A stretch of DNA of 64,000 nt from Monoplex corrugatus (taxonomy: Eukaryota; Mollusca; Gastropoda; Littorinimorpha; Ranellidae): positions 1,373,788-1,437,787 of the forward strand of contig CM060306.1 in the NCBI GenBank assembly GCA_030674185.1. Reading direction: 5' to 3'. Of this stretch, positions 45,860-56,180 are shown piece by piece. The position numbers and the translations under genes were made by a program. Position 1 is the first letter of the stretch. Every line of letters begins with the position of its first letter. The notes under the pieces are model-generated. The model did no database searches and was not told the DNA's origin. It saw only the letters and a program-made list of their open reading frames with translations.

Positions 45860-46720
45860 GGGATAACTGTAAAGATGTCAGACAGCTGCTGAAGAAGAAT
45901 TATAATGATATCGGATAAATGTTGAGGAATAATTACAGTGATGACGGATACATGTTGAAAATAATTACGAGTCGGACAAATGTTGAGGAATGATTATGGT
46001 GATGTAGGGCGAAAGTTATGGGATAATTGTAAATGATGTCGGATAAATGTTGAGGAATAGTTATGATGTTTTCAGATAAATGTTGAGGAATAATTATGGT
46101 GACGTTGGACAAACGTAATGGAATAAATGTAATGATGTGGAACAAAGCTATGTTGTGACATAACTGCAATGTTATCAGACAAATCAATGTCCTGACATAA
46201 TTGTAATGATGTCAAACAAATCCTGTTGTGACATAATTGTAATGTCAGACAAATCCATGTTGTGACATAATTGTAATGATGTGGGACAAATCCATGTTGT
46301 GACATAATTGTAATGATGTGGGACAAATCCATGTTGTGACATAATTGTAATGTTGTAGGATAAATCCATGTTGTGACATAATTGTAATGATGTGGGACAA
46401 ATCCATGTTGTGATATAATTGTAATGATGTGGGACAAATCCATGTTGTGACATAATTGTAATGATGTGGGACAAATCCATGTTGTGACATAATTGTAATG
46501 ATGCGGGACAAATCAATGTTGTGACATAATTGTAATGATGTGAGACAAATCCATGCTGTGACATAATTGTAATGATGTGAGACAAATCCATGTTGTGACA
46601 TAATTGTAATGTTGTAGGATAAATCCATGTTGTGACATAATTGTAATGATGCGGGACAAATCAATGTTGTGACATAAATCCATGTTGTGACATAATATCA
46701 ATGTGACAAAACAGTAATGG
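45860..46720. repeat. 37-bp minisatellite with a diverged flank
   Basis: From 46140 the unit is CATGTTGTGACATAATTGTA followed by ATGATGTGGGACAAATC, about 15 copies. From 45860 to 46140 related but diverged units occur (GGATAAATGTTGAGGAATAA), giving a gradient of decay from left to right. Confidence 0.93.
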
Positions 46721-46773
46721 GATACAACTGTACTGATGCCAAACAATGGTGATGGTGGTCATCAGACTCAGGG

Positions 46774-46953
46774 TGTGACGTGTGTTGACAGTAAACAGCG
46801 TGCGGATAACAGCACGGCATGACATTCGTTTAAATGATAACTGATTGCTGTTCACTGTGATATGTATATATACTATAGTCAGTTGAGAATCAGACAGCGA
46901 AGACGGAGAAGCATTGCCCTGTCTTCCGAGTTGGCTGTAGAAAGAACGAAACA
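46774..46953 (+). repeat. 5' LTR (180 bp)
   Basis: Starts TGTGACGTGTGTTGACAGTA and ends AAAGAACGAAACA (TG...CA). A TATA-like GATATGTATATATACTATAG lies near 46858-46877. It differs from the 3' LTR by a few substitutions and a 7-bp difference near CAGCGA. Confidence 0.93.
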
Positions 46954-46970
46954 TGGTGTCAGAAGTGGGA
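46954..46970 (+). other. Primer-binding site, tRNA-Leu type
   Basis: TGGTGTCAGAAGTGGGA directly follows the LTR. It is complementary to the 3' end expected of a charged-type tRNA-Leu (…CCCACTTCTGACACCA), from general knowledge of animal tRNA-Leu sequences. Confidence 0.8.
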
Positions 46971-47018
46971 TTACGAACTCCAACAAAAATCCAGAATATT
47001 GAAGACTAAAGTTCAACC

Positions 47019-48719
47019 ATGGAAGATGAACAAGAAGAGAGAAGAGCCAGTCGACGACATGCCAAGATTCCCTTGCCTCCTAAACTTGATGTGAATGGAG
47101 GAAACCTGCAGAGCAGCTGGAGGAAATTCAAGAGGCTTTGGGACAGCTATGAAATTGTGACAACACAGACAGAGGAAGACTCAACATACAGAACAGCAGT
47201 TTTTCTTTCTTGCATCGGGCTGGATGCTATGGACATCTATGAAGGATTGGCATTTGCTAATGAAGCTGAAAGAAATGACATTGACACTGTTCTCCAGAAA
47301 TTCGAGGAATACTGTGTGGGTTCAACCAATGAAACTTACGAAGCATTCAGATTCAACTGCAGACATCAAGCAGCAGGAGAATCTATCGAACAGTTTGTAG
47401 CAGAACTGCGGAGACTGATCAAGACCTGTAACTATGGTACACTGGAAGACAGACTGTTGAGAGATCAAATCGTACTGGGTGTACATGACGAGACTCTGAG
47501 ATCAAAATTACTGGAAGTGCGACAGCTGACATTGACTGCATGTATCAATATGTGCAGAGCGCATGAATCAAGTCAACAACAAACCGTCCAAATGATGAGA
47601 AAAACGCAGGACACGCAGGAAGTCCAAGTTTTCAAAGAAAAGAAGACAGCAAAGCAGTATAGCAAAGGAAACAAACCAGAGTACAGAGAGAAATGCGGAT
47701 ATTGTAGTGGAAAGCACCCAAGAGCAAAAGAGAAATGTCCAGCATTTGGAAGAAAATGCAAAGCTTGTGGAGGAAATAATCACTTTGCTTCATGCTGCAG
47801 AACACCCAAGAAAAAGCAAAAGAAAACAAGAGTTCGGCACTTTGAAGAAGAAGAGACTGACACTGAAAGCGATACTAAAATCCTCGGGATCGAAGACAAA
47901 ACCAGAAAAAAGGAGAGAAACATACGAGCAAAAATGCTGATAAATGAGATGCCGGTAACATTTCTTCTTGACACAGGTGCAACAACAAACGTGATGTCTG
48001 AGAGCCTGTACAGAGAAGTCACAGGAGATGAAAGAAAGTCTGACCTGCAAGAGACGAAGAAGAAGCTGGTGATGTTCAACGGAACAGAAATGAAGCCTGT
48101 GGGGGAGATAGTGCTGCGAGTGAAAAACCCCAAGAACAGAAGGAAATACAAAGTCAACTTCGCGATCACCAAAACGGACTGTAAGCCAGTACTGGGACTG
48201 AAAGCTGTACAGCACATGCAATTGTTGACGATCAATGAAGAGAACATTGCAACGATAGCGGCGAATCAGAAAGATTTCTTTGAGATTGATCGGTTACAAA
48301 CAAGAGAATCCAAAGAGGTCATCATCTGTCTGAAGAGACACTTGGCAAGACACGGAATACCAGAACGCCTGACAACAGACTGTGGAACTCAATTCACATC
48401 AAACCAATTTGGAAAGTTCAGAAAAACATATGGGTTTGAACACGTAACAAGCTCACCACACTACCCTCAGTCCAATGGAAAAGCAGAGAGCGCGGTGAAG
48501 GCTGCAAAGACGTGCATGAAGAAAGCAGAACACAACAATCAAGATCCCTTCCTCGCTTTACTTGAGTTGAGAAATATCCCGACAGAGACTGTAAACAGTT
48601 CGCCTGCTCAGAGACTGTTCGGCAGAAGAACACGAACACAAGTGCCGACGTCAAAGACATTCCTTCTACCTACAGTTGTACCAATCAAGAAAGAACTTGA
48701 GAAAAGGAAACTGAAGTGA
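47019..48719 (+). CDS. Gag-protease-integrase fusion polyprotein of the LTR element
   Basis: 566 codons from an ATG (MEDEQEERRASRRH). Residues 1-200 are a gag-like region with helix-forming segments (FRFNCRHQAAGESIEQFVAE). Two zinc knuckles follow: C226, C229, H233, C240 and C247, C250, H255, C260. The aspartic protease has LLDTGATTNVMS with catalytic D318. Around residues 425-430 (near 48297) the protein passes directly into integrase (EVIICLKRHLARHGIPERL). Two of the three catalytic acids remain: D454 in TTDCGTQFTS and E490 in PQSNGKAES, spaced by exactly 35 residues. Reverse transcriptase, RNase H, the HHCC finger and the first catalytic Asp are missing, and the join preserved the frame. 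The frame stops at TGA 48717-48719, earlier than the family normally ends. Confidence 0.9.
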   Translation: MEDEQEERRASRRHAKIPLPPKLDVNGGNLQSSWRKFKRLWDSYEIVTTQTEEDSTYRTAVFLSCIGLDAMDIYEGLAFANEAERNDIDTVLQKFEEYCVGSTNETYEAFRFNCRHQAAGESIEQFVAELRRLIKTCNYGTLEDRLLRDQIVLGVHDETLRSKLLEVRQLTLTACINMCRAHESSQQQTVQMMRKTQDTQEVQVFKEKKTAKQYSKGNKPEYREKCGYCSGKHPRAKEKCPAFGRKCKACGGNNHFASCCRTPKKKQKKTRVRHFEEEETDTESDTKILGIEDKTRKKERNIRAKMLINEMPVTFLLDTGATTNVMSESLYREVTGDERKSDLQETKKKLVMFNGTEMKPVGEIVLRVKNPKNRRKYKVNFAITKTDCKPVLGLKAVQHMQLLTINEENIATIAANQKDFFEIDRLQTRESKEVIICLKRHLARHGIPERLTTDCGTQFTSNQFGKFRKTYGFEHVTSSPHYPQSNGKAESAVKAAKTCMKKAEHNNQDPFLALLELRNIPTETVNSSPAQRLFGRRTRTQVPTSKTFLLPTVVPIKKELEKRKLK

Positions 48720-49274
48720 GCGCACTACTACAACAGAAGCGCAGTAGAGCTGACAGAACTGAGTCCGGGACAGATTGTGAAATTCCAACCTCCAGGATCC
48801 AAAAAGTGGATCAGCGCCAAAGTAGACCAACAGGTGAACATCCGGTCATACAACATTCGCACAGAGGACGGACGTCAGTACAGAAGGAATCGTCGTCAGC
48901 TACGAGACACAACAGAAACAGAGCTTCAGCAGACAATCAACCCTCAACGACTTGTCCAGAGAAGGATGATTTCTGGAAGACATCAGGAAAGCGACACATC
49001 AGGCAAGCAACAGCAAATCATCATTCCATCAAAACAGATGCTGAAAGATAACAAGAAAACTGGAACTGGAACAGATGTCAGGACGCCAGCATCGTCTGTC
49101 CGTGAGAACTCATCTGATCAGTCACCAGTCATCAAAATGTCTGAGACAACCAGCATCAAGGAGCCAGATGAAGTTATCAAACAAACAAGGACAGGACAAC
49201 CCGAACCAGTTAGTTCTCCTTACAGAACAAGATCTGGAAGACAAAGCAAAAGGCCAGATTTCATATTAATATGA
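48720..49274 (+). pseudogene. Integrase C-terminal continuation, same frame after a TGA
   Basis: Directly after the TGA, in the same frame, the sequence resumes with AHYYNRSAVELTELSPGQIV, the usual Gypsy integrase C-terminal HYYNR...L.PG motif. It continues with RTEDGRQYRRNRRQLRDTTE and a polar tail ending RSGRQSKRPDFILI before TGA at 49272-49274. The intervening stop is therefore a single nonsense change in one long frame. Whether it is read through is unknown. The tail past residue 60 is of no recognised function. Confidence 0.85.
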
Positions 49275-49506
49275 ATGAAACTGAAGACTCTACCACAATC
49301 AGATAAACTGAAAGCATTGCGAAATATGGACATCATGATGATGATGGATAGTATAATGATCCGAGATAAAATGAGGTGAATGAATGATTGGGCCCTGTGC
49401 GTGAGAATGAGTGTTTGTTAAGTTAATGTTGTGATAAAGGTGGGAAACACATTTATTTCGTATGGACTGAAAGATAGGAAAAATGATTAATTGATTTTGT
49501 TTCCTT

Positions 49507-49519
49507 AAAGAAAGGGAGA
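49507..49519 (+). other. Polypurine tract
   Basis: AAAGAAAGGGAGA immediately upstream of the 3' LTR, the standard plus-strand primer position. Confidence 0.85.
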
Positions 49520-49706
49520 TGTGACGTGTGTTAACAGTAAACAGCGTGCGGATAGCAGCACGGCATGATATTCGTTTAAATGATAACTGATTGCTGTTCA
49601 CTGTGATATGTATATATACTGTAGTCAGTTGAGAATCAGACAGCGACGAGTAAAGACGAAGAAGCATTGCCCTATCTTCCGAGTTGGCTGTAGAAAGAAC
49701 GAAACA
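49520..49706 (+). repeat. 3' LTR (187 bp)
   Basis: Near-identical to the 5' LTR. Differences include TTGACA/TTAACA, ATAACAG/ATAGCAG, TATACTATAG/TATACTGTAG and an extra GAGTAAA-type insertion. Confidence 0.93.
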
Positions 49707-49711
49707 CAGGG

Positions 49712-49960
49712 CCCAGTGGTTACATCAAGTGATTGGGGAGCCAGAGGTGCAGGGTTCACATTCCTGTCAAACGGGGATTCCCCTTCCCTCACTTTGCAGC
49801 AGACTGTGAGTGTCTGTCTGGTTGCTAGTCTTTTGGTGAGGTGGTCAAGAGAAGTCCTGTGTGTAGGAGGCACTGAAGGCAGTGAACAGATTACACTGCG
49901 GTCACAGAGGTTATCCTGGCAAGTGTCTGTAGACATAGCAACTTGACAGGTAAGCAAAAA
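49712..49960 (+). other. Possible tRNA-like SINE at the LTR insertion site
   Basis: CCCAGTGGTTACATCAAGTG followed about 30 bp later by GCAGGGTTCACATTCC recalls A- and B-boxes of a tRNA-derived SINE. Weak evidence; it could be ordinary unique sequence. Confidence 0.3.
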
Positions 49961-49978
49961 ATACACGCAGATAAAACA

Positions 49979-50040
49979 AGAAAGAAAGAAAGAAAGAAAG
50001 AGAGAAATAAAGAACTAAATAAAGAAAGAGAGAAAGAAAA
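49979..50040. repeat. (GAAA)n microsatellite
   Basis: AAAG tetramers with interruptions. Confidence 0.9.
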
Positions 50041-50071
50041 GAAAGGAAGAATTCCTCTCCCGCCCCCCCCA

Positions 50072-50588
50072 AGAAAAAACCCACCCACCCACCCACCAAT
50101 CAACCAACCAACCGACCAACCAACCGACCAACCAACCAATCAACCAACCAACCAACCGATCGAACGAACGAACCAACAAACCAACCAACTAACCAGCCAA
50201 CCAACCAACCAACCAACCAACCAACCAACCAACCAACCAACCAACCAACCAACCAGCCAACCAACCAACCAACCAACCAACAACCAACCAACCGACCGAT
50301 CGAACGAACGAACAAACGAACGAACGAATCAAACCAACCAACCGACGACCGACCGACCGACCGACCGACCGACCGACTGACCAACCAACCAACCAACCAA
50401 CCAACCAATCGAACGAACGAACCAACCAACCAACCAACCAACCAACAGCCAACCAACCAACCAACCAACCAACCAACCAACCAACCAACCAACCAACCAA
50501 CCAACCAACCAACCAACCAGCCAACCAACCAACCAACCAACCAACCAACCAACCAACCAACCAACCAACCAACCAACCAACCAACCAA
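50072..50588. repeat. (AACC)n tetranucleotide array with GAAC/GACC blocks
   Basis: Long CCAA runs interspersed with CGAACGAACGAA and CCGACCGACCGA blocks. These arrangements recur at about 50155, 50295 and 50405, suggesting a higher-order repeat. Confidence 0.95.
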
Positions 50589-50649
50589 TAGATATCCATC
50601 GCCATGTTAAAGTAAACAAAGAAGCCAGCCAGCAGGCGAGCAGAAAATC

Positions 50650-51268
50650 ACAAACCAAGGAAAAACAACACCAACGTACACAAACCAAGGAAAAACAACA
50701 CCAACGTACACAAACCAAGGAAAAACAACACAAACCAAGGAAAAACACCAACGTACACAAACCAAGGAAAAACAACACAAACCAAGGAAAAACAACACCA
50801 ACGTACGCAAACCAAGGAAAAACAACACAAACCAAGGAAAAACACCAACGTACACAAACCAAGGAAAAACACCAACGTATACAAACCAAGGAAAAACACC
50901 AACGTACACAAACCAAGGAAAAACAACACCAACGTACACAAACCAAGGAAAAACAACACCAACGTACACAAACCAAGGAAAAACACCAACGTACACAAAC
51001 CAAGGAAAACACAACACACAAACCAAGGAAAAACAACACAAACCAAGGAAAAACACCAACAACAAACCAAGGAAAAACACACGTACACAAACCAAGGAAA
51101 AACACACAACGTACACAAACCAAGGAAAAACAACACCAACGTACACAAACCAAGGAAAAACAACACCAACGTACACAAACCAAGGAAAACAACACCAACG
51201 TACACAAACCAAGGAAAAAACAACACCAACGTACACAAACCAAGGAAAAACAACACCAACGTACACAA
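50650..51268. repeat. 30-bp minisatellite with 20- and 27-bp variants
   Basis: The unit is CAAACCAAGGAAAAACAACA followed by CCAACGTACA. Shortened units lacking ACAAC (27 bp) or the CCAACGTACA part (20 bp) are interspersed. About 23 copies. Confidence 0.95.
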
Positions 51269-51274
51269 AGCAGA

Positions 51275-51600
51275 GAAGCCATCACGTAATTCGTGCCTGA
51301 ACAACTGGCCACGTGTACAGTTCACGTGCAGACTTGTGGCTTATGCCATGATTGACAAGAATCCTTTCCACTCGCAAAATATTTGTTCTGTGAGCGCATA
51401 GGGAGTCTCCCGAGTGCTGCAACACCATCTTGAGAACTGAAACTGAAAGTCCGATTCAATGTCATCAGACGAGTGTATCTCATGATTTCCCTAGTGAGTC
51501 ACTACCACCTCTCTCCTCACAGATTGGGAAAGGAGGCAGGGTGAATTTTTTATCACATCGTTCCTGATCTCTGTCTTCTTCTACACATACCCAGTTCTGG
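51275..51600. other. Unique sequence, no gene seen
   Basis: Non-repetitive; no coding signal recognised. Confidence 0.4.
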
Positions 51601-51603
51601 CCC

Positions 51604-51752
51604 CTTCTCTGTCTGTCTGTCTGTTTATCTCTGTCTGTCTGTATGTCTGTCTGTCTCTGTCTGTCTGTCTCTGTCTGTCTGTCTGTCTCTGTCTGTCTGT
51701 CTGTCTCTGTCTGTCTGTCTGTCTGTGTCTGTCTGTCTCTGTCTCTGTCTGT
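51604..51752. repeat. (GTCT)n microsatellite
   Basis: GTCT tetramers with CTCT and TGTC variants. Confidence 0.95.
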
Positions 51753-51847
51753 CTGTGTTGTGACGAAAAACAATGGGTAAAAATTGCTTGAAGTGGATTT
51801 CAAGTCTGAATCTCTTTTTTTCTCTTTTTTTTTTTCGGAAGCGACAA

Positions 51848-51930
51848 GAACAAGAAGAAGAAGAAGAAGAAGAAGAAGAAGAAGAAGAAAAGAAGAAGAA
51901 GAAGAAGAAGAAGAAGAGAAGAGCAATAAC
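51848..51930. repeat. (GAA)n / (AAC)n tract
   Basis: GAA triplets (51848-51922) followed by AACAAC (51926-51945). Confidence 0.93.
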
Positions 51931-52114
51931 AACAACAACAACAAGAACAAAAGCTACTACTGCTACTAAATGTAGATAATGAATAAGATAGCGATATGCA
52001 AAGGTCTATATTTGAAAAGAAAACACAGCCTATCCCTCATGTTGTCCTAAATACAAGCAAATTAAAACCACTGGCATGCACTAACATCCTCCTCGGCAGT
52101 GTGCTGCTATTCAA

Positions 52115-52270
52115 CTCATTCCCTCCCTCCCGTACCCTCCCTCCCCTCCCAGACTCTGTCTGTCTGTCTGTCTGTCCTCTCGGTCGGTCTGTCTGTCTCC
52201 CTCCCTCCCTCCCTTTCTTTCTCTTTCTCCCTTCCTCTCTCCCTCTCTCTTTCTACCTCTCTCTCAAGTT
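52115..52270. repeat. Pyrimidine-rich CCCT/GTCT tract
   Basis: CCTCCCTCC, GTCTGTCT and CTCTCTCT runs. The rest of 51950-52365 shows nothing. Confidence 0.85.
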
Positions 52271-52369
52271 TGATTGGCGTCCAAACATACTGCTGTTAAT
52301 AGATTTTACTGTAATTAATACTTGTTTCCCTATTCTAAGCGCCTGCTCAAGGTTATAATATGTGGGTGT

Positions 52370-53730
52370 TGTGGTGTGGAAAAAGACAAAATATTAGACA
52401 GATGGGGAGAGTATATTAAAGACCTTTTTGAGGATGACAGAAACAAAGAACACATTATAAAAAAGAACTTTGAAGGACCACCCATAATGAAAGATGAAGT
52501 TAGAGCAGCACAGAAAAAGATGAAACCGGGAAAAGCCCCAGGACCAGACAACATTACTACAGAGATGATTGAAGCCCTGGAGGAATTTGGCATAGAAAAA
52601 ATAAGTCCTCCTGAATGAAATTTATGACACTGGGAAAATCCCCAAAGATATGTCAAAATCCATTTTCATTGCACTTCCAAAGAAGACAGGGGCTATAGAA
52701 TGCGAACTCCATCGCACAATCGTCTGATGAGTCATGTAACAAAAATCCTGTTAAGAATAATCATGATGAGAACAAGGAATGGAATCAAAAGAGAAATAGC
52801 AGAAGAACTGTGGATTTGTGGAGGGGAAAGGAACTATTAATGCCATATACATCCTAAGAACTATCATAGAGAGGTCAATTGAGATGAATAAGGATTTGTA
52901 TTTATGCTTTGTTGACTATACCAAGGCTTTCGATCGAGTAAGACATGAATGTTGTTTACGCAGATGACACCGTGCAAATTGCAGAAAATGAAAGGGACCT
53001 ACAAAACCTTGTGAATATACTAGAAATAGAAAACAAAGGTAAGGGGTTGGAACTAAACAGCAGGAAGACTGAAGTCATGGTGATCAGTAAAAAACATGAA
53101 ATCCCCTCATGCAAAATAACAGCAAATGGCACAACCTTGACCCAGGTTAATAAGTTCAAATACCTGGGAACGGTCATTTCATCAGACGGCAGATGCACAT
53201 CGGAAATAGCTGGCAGAATCGGCCAAGCCAAAACAGCATTCAAGAAGATGACAAGCATTCTTACCAACAAATGCCTATCAATTAACATCAGAGAGAGAGT
53301 CCTTGAATGTTATATAGAACCAATACTGTTGTACGGATGCGAGGCGTGGACAGTTAGCAAGCAAAGCCAGAGCAAGATTGAGGCAGCCGAGATGTGGTTT
53401 CTCAGAAGAATGTTAAGAGTTCCATGGACAGCAAAGAAAACAAACGAGACAGTCTTGATGGAGGCAGACACAAGTAGATCACTCATAAGGAAGATTAGGA
53501 AAAGTCAAGCAACATTTATAGGCCATTTTATGAGGAAAGGGGATTTGGAGCACCTGGTCACAACGGGAAAGCTGGAGGGAAAGAGAGCACCAGGTAGACC
53601 CAGGGAGAGAATGCTGGACGGACTTGCAAAGTGGCTGGGGATGAGGAAGGTGGGGGAGATGCTGGGGGCAACGAGAGATAGAGATGGTTGGAAGTCCATG
53701 GTCGCCAACGCCATGCGGCAGGGCACCTGA
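52370..53730 (+). pseudogene. LINE family 2 reverse transcriptase, internally deleted copy
   Basis: An RTE-like LINE. 52370-52618 encodes the start of the RT domain (EVRAAQKKMKPGKAPGPDNI). After a frameshift it continues with NEIYDTGKIPKDMSKSIFIA and, further on, YLCFVDYTKAFDRVRHE (52890-52949, palm A). Directly after RHE the sequence jumps to VVYADDTVQIAENERDLQNL (YADD at 52957-52968, palm C), so the palm B region is missing. From 52945 the frame is open for 261 codons: FKYLGTVISSDGRCTSEIAG, LLYGCEAWTVSKQSQSKIEA, then GKLEGKRAPGRP and a stop at 53730. A TGATGATGATAATGA tail follows. No apurinic endonuclease is present. Confidence 0.9.
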
Positions 53731-53755
53731 TGATGATAATGAAGACATGAAGAAT

Positions 53756-54806
53756 TGATTAACCAATGAAGAATTGATCAACCAACTGGAGAGACTCAAT
53801 GTTGATGGAAAAGATCTACGAATAATCAGAATCAGAAATATGTACTGGGAACAAACAGCTGCAATGAGAATAGAAAACAATATAAGCTCTTTTCAAAACA
53901 TCAAAAGGGGAGTCAGACAGGGTTGTGTTTTGTCACCAGATCTGTTTTCACTTTACAGCGAAAACATCACGAGAAACGTAGAAGAAGACCCTGGATTAAA
54001 GGTTGGAGGGAAAATGATAAACAACATTCGATACGCAGATGACACCGTGCTAATTGCAGAAAATGAAAGGGACCTACAAAACCTTGTGAATATAGGCTAC
54101 TAGAAATAGAAAGGGGTTGGAACTAAACAGCAGGAAGACTGAAGTCATGGTGATCGAAATCCCTTCCAGCAAAATAACAGCAAATAGCACAACCTTGACA
54201 CAGGATGATAATTTAAATACCTGGGAACGATCATTTCATCAGACGGCAGATGCACATCAGAAATAGCTGGCAGAATCGGCCATGCCAAAAAAGCATTCAA
54301 GAAGATGACAAGCATTCTTACCAACAAATGCCTATCAATTAACATCAGGAAGAGAGTTCTTGAATCCATTAGTCATTATTACCTTACACCACCTACACGC
54401 ATGGATTCACTGCACGCATCATTGTCTTTGTTGTTTACACTCACCTGTGTCGTAGCGCTGTCGCCGTGTGGTGTTTGTGTTCTTGAATGTACATGTAATA
54501 TAGAACCAATACTGTTGTACGGATGTGAGGCGTGGACAGTCAACAGGCAAAGCCAGAACAAGATTGAGGCAGCCGAGATGTGGTTTCTAAGAAGAATGTT
54601 GAGAATTCCATGGACAGCAAAGAAAACAAACGAGACAGTCTTGATGGAGGCAGACACATGAAGATCATTCATAAGAAAGATTAGGAAAAGACAGGCAACA
54701 TTTATAGGCCATTTTATGAGGAAGGGGGATTTGGAGCATTGGTCACAACGGGAAAGATGGAGGGAAAGAGAGCACCAGGTAGACCCAGGGAGAGAATGCT
54801 AGACGG
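53756..54806 (+). pseudogene. LINE family 2 reverse transcriptase, second truncated copy
   Basis: It begins with EELINQLERLNVDGKD, precisely the segment missing from the copy upstream, then FQNIKRGVRQGCVLSPDLFS (palm B) and YADDTVLIAENE (54032-54067). After that it has stops and frameshifts near 54090-54210, a 113-bp foreign insertion at 54366-54478, and a stop in place of the Ser after EADT (54659). The C-terminal tail is cut at RPRERMLDGL (54806), where a TG-rich array starts. Not functional. Confidence 0.88.
54366..54478. mobile_element. 113-bp insertion with 10-bp direct repeats
   Basis: Within a LINE reading frame, flanked by GTTCTTGAAT at 54356-54365 and 54479-54488. The related copy at 53281-53330 has a single site here (GTCCTTGAATGTTATATAGA). 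The insert has no similarity that I can name. Confidence 0.7.
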
Positions 54807-54807
54807 A

Positions 54808-56180
54808 CTGGGTGTTGGTGTGTGGGTGTTTGTGTGTGGTGTTTGTGTGTGGTGTTGGCGTGTGGGGTGTTTGTGTGTGGGAGTGTGCATGTGGATGTTT
54901 GTGTGTGGGTGTTGGCATTGGGTGTTTGTGTGTGGGTTTGGTTGTGTTTGTGTGTGGTGTTTGTGTGTGGGTGTTTGTGTGTGGTGTTTGTTGTGGTGTT
55001 TGTGTGTGGTGTTTGTGTGCGGTGTTTGTGTGTGGTGTTTGTGTGGTGTTTGTGTGCGGTGTTTGTGTGTGGTGTTTGTGTGCGGTGTTTGTGTGTGTGG
55101 TGTGTGCGGGTTTGTGTGGTGTTTGTGTGTGGGTGTTTGTGTGTGGTGTTGTGATGTGTGTTGTGTGGGTGTTTGTGTGTGGTGTTTGTGTGTGGTGTTT
55201 GTGTGTGGTGTTGGTGTGTGGGTGTTCAGTTGTGGGTGTTTGTGTGTTGGTGTTGGGTGTGCGGATGTTGGGGTGTGTGTGTGGTGTGGGGGTTTGTGTG
55301 TGGTGTTTGTGGAGGTGTTTGTGTGTGGTGTTGCGTGCGGATGTTGGGTGTGTTGGGTGTGGGGGTTTGTGTGTGGTGTGTTGGTGTGTGTGTTGTGTGT
55401 GGGTGTGGCGTGTGGGGTGTTTGTGTGTGTGGGTGTGTGTGTGGGTTTGGTGTGGGTGTGTGGGTGTGTGGTGTGTTGGTTGTGGTGTTGTGTGTGGGTG
55501 TGGTGTGTTGGTGTTTGTGTGAGGTGTTTGGTGTGTGGGTGTTTGTGTGGTTGGTGTTGATTTGGTGTTGGAATGTTTGGTGTGATGTTTGTGTGTGGTG
55601 TTGGTGTGGGTGTTGGATGTGGTGTTGCATTGTGGGGTGTTTGTGTGGGTGTTGGGTGTGGGTGTTTGTGTGTGGGTGTTTGGTGATGTGGGTGTGTTTG
55701 TGTGTGGGTTTTGGGATGTGGGTGTTTGTGTGTGGGTTTTGGTGTGGGTGTTTGTTTGTGTGTGGGTGTTGGAATGTGGGTGTTTGTGTGGGTGTTTTGC
55801 ATGTGGATGTTTGTGTGTGGGTGTTTGTGTGTGGGTGTTAGTGTGTGGGTGTTGGTGTGTGGGTGTTTGTGTGTTTGTGCTGGCGTGTGGGTGTTTGTGT
55901 GTGGGTGTTGGTGTGTGGGTGTTTGTGTGTGGTGTTGGTGTGTGGGTGTTTGTGTGGATGCTGGTGTGTGGGTGTTTTTGTGTGGGTGTTGGTGTGTGGA
56001 TGTTGGTGAGTGGGTGTTTGTGTGTCGGTGTTGGTGTGTGGATGTTGGTGAGTGGGTGTTTGTATTTTGGTGTTGGTGTGGGGTGATGCATGATGACATT
56101 GATGTGAGTGTTTGTGTGTGGATGTTGGTGTGTGGGTATTGATGTGGGTGTTGGAATGTGGGTGTTTGCGTGTTGGAGTG
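54808..56180. repeat. TGTTTGTGTGTGGG-type minisatellite
   Basis: Units of about 14-16 bp (GGTGTTTGTGTGTG) with GATGTTG and GGTGTTGG variants, starting within the LINE tail. Numerous long frames exist on both strands but have no gene structure. Confidence 0.95.

Larger units (their letters stand above)
46774..49706 (+). mobile_element. Gypsy-type LTR retrotransposon, internally deleted but structurally complete
   Basis: A 2.93-kb element bounded by LTRs at 46774-46953 and 49520-49706, with a perfect 5-bp target duplication CAGGG at 46769-46773 and 49707-49711. It has a primer-binding site, a polypurine tract and one long frame encoding gag, protease and the C-terminal half of integrase. Reverse transcriptase, RNase H and the start of integrase have been removed, so it needs a relative in trans to move. 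Frame order and the DD35E spacing fit the Gypsy (Ty3) superfamily. Confidence 0.93.

Noticed and set aside
49712..49960. LTR element inserted exactly into a tRNA-type SINE
   Set aside because: Only loose A/B-box resemblance; kept as a low-confidence feature and not as a finding.
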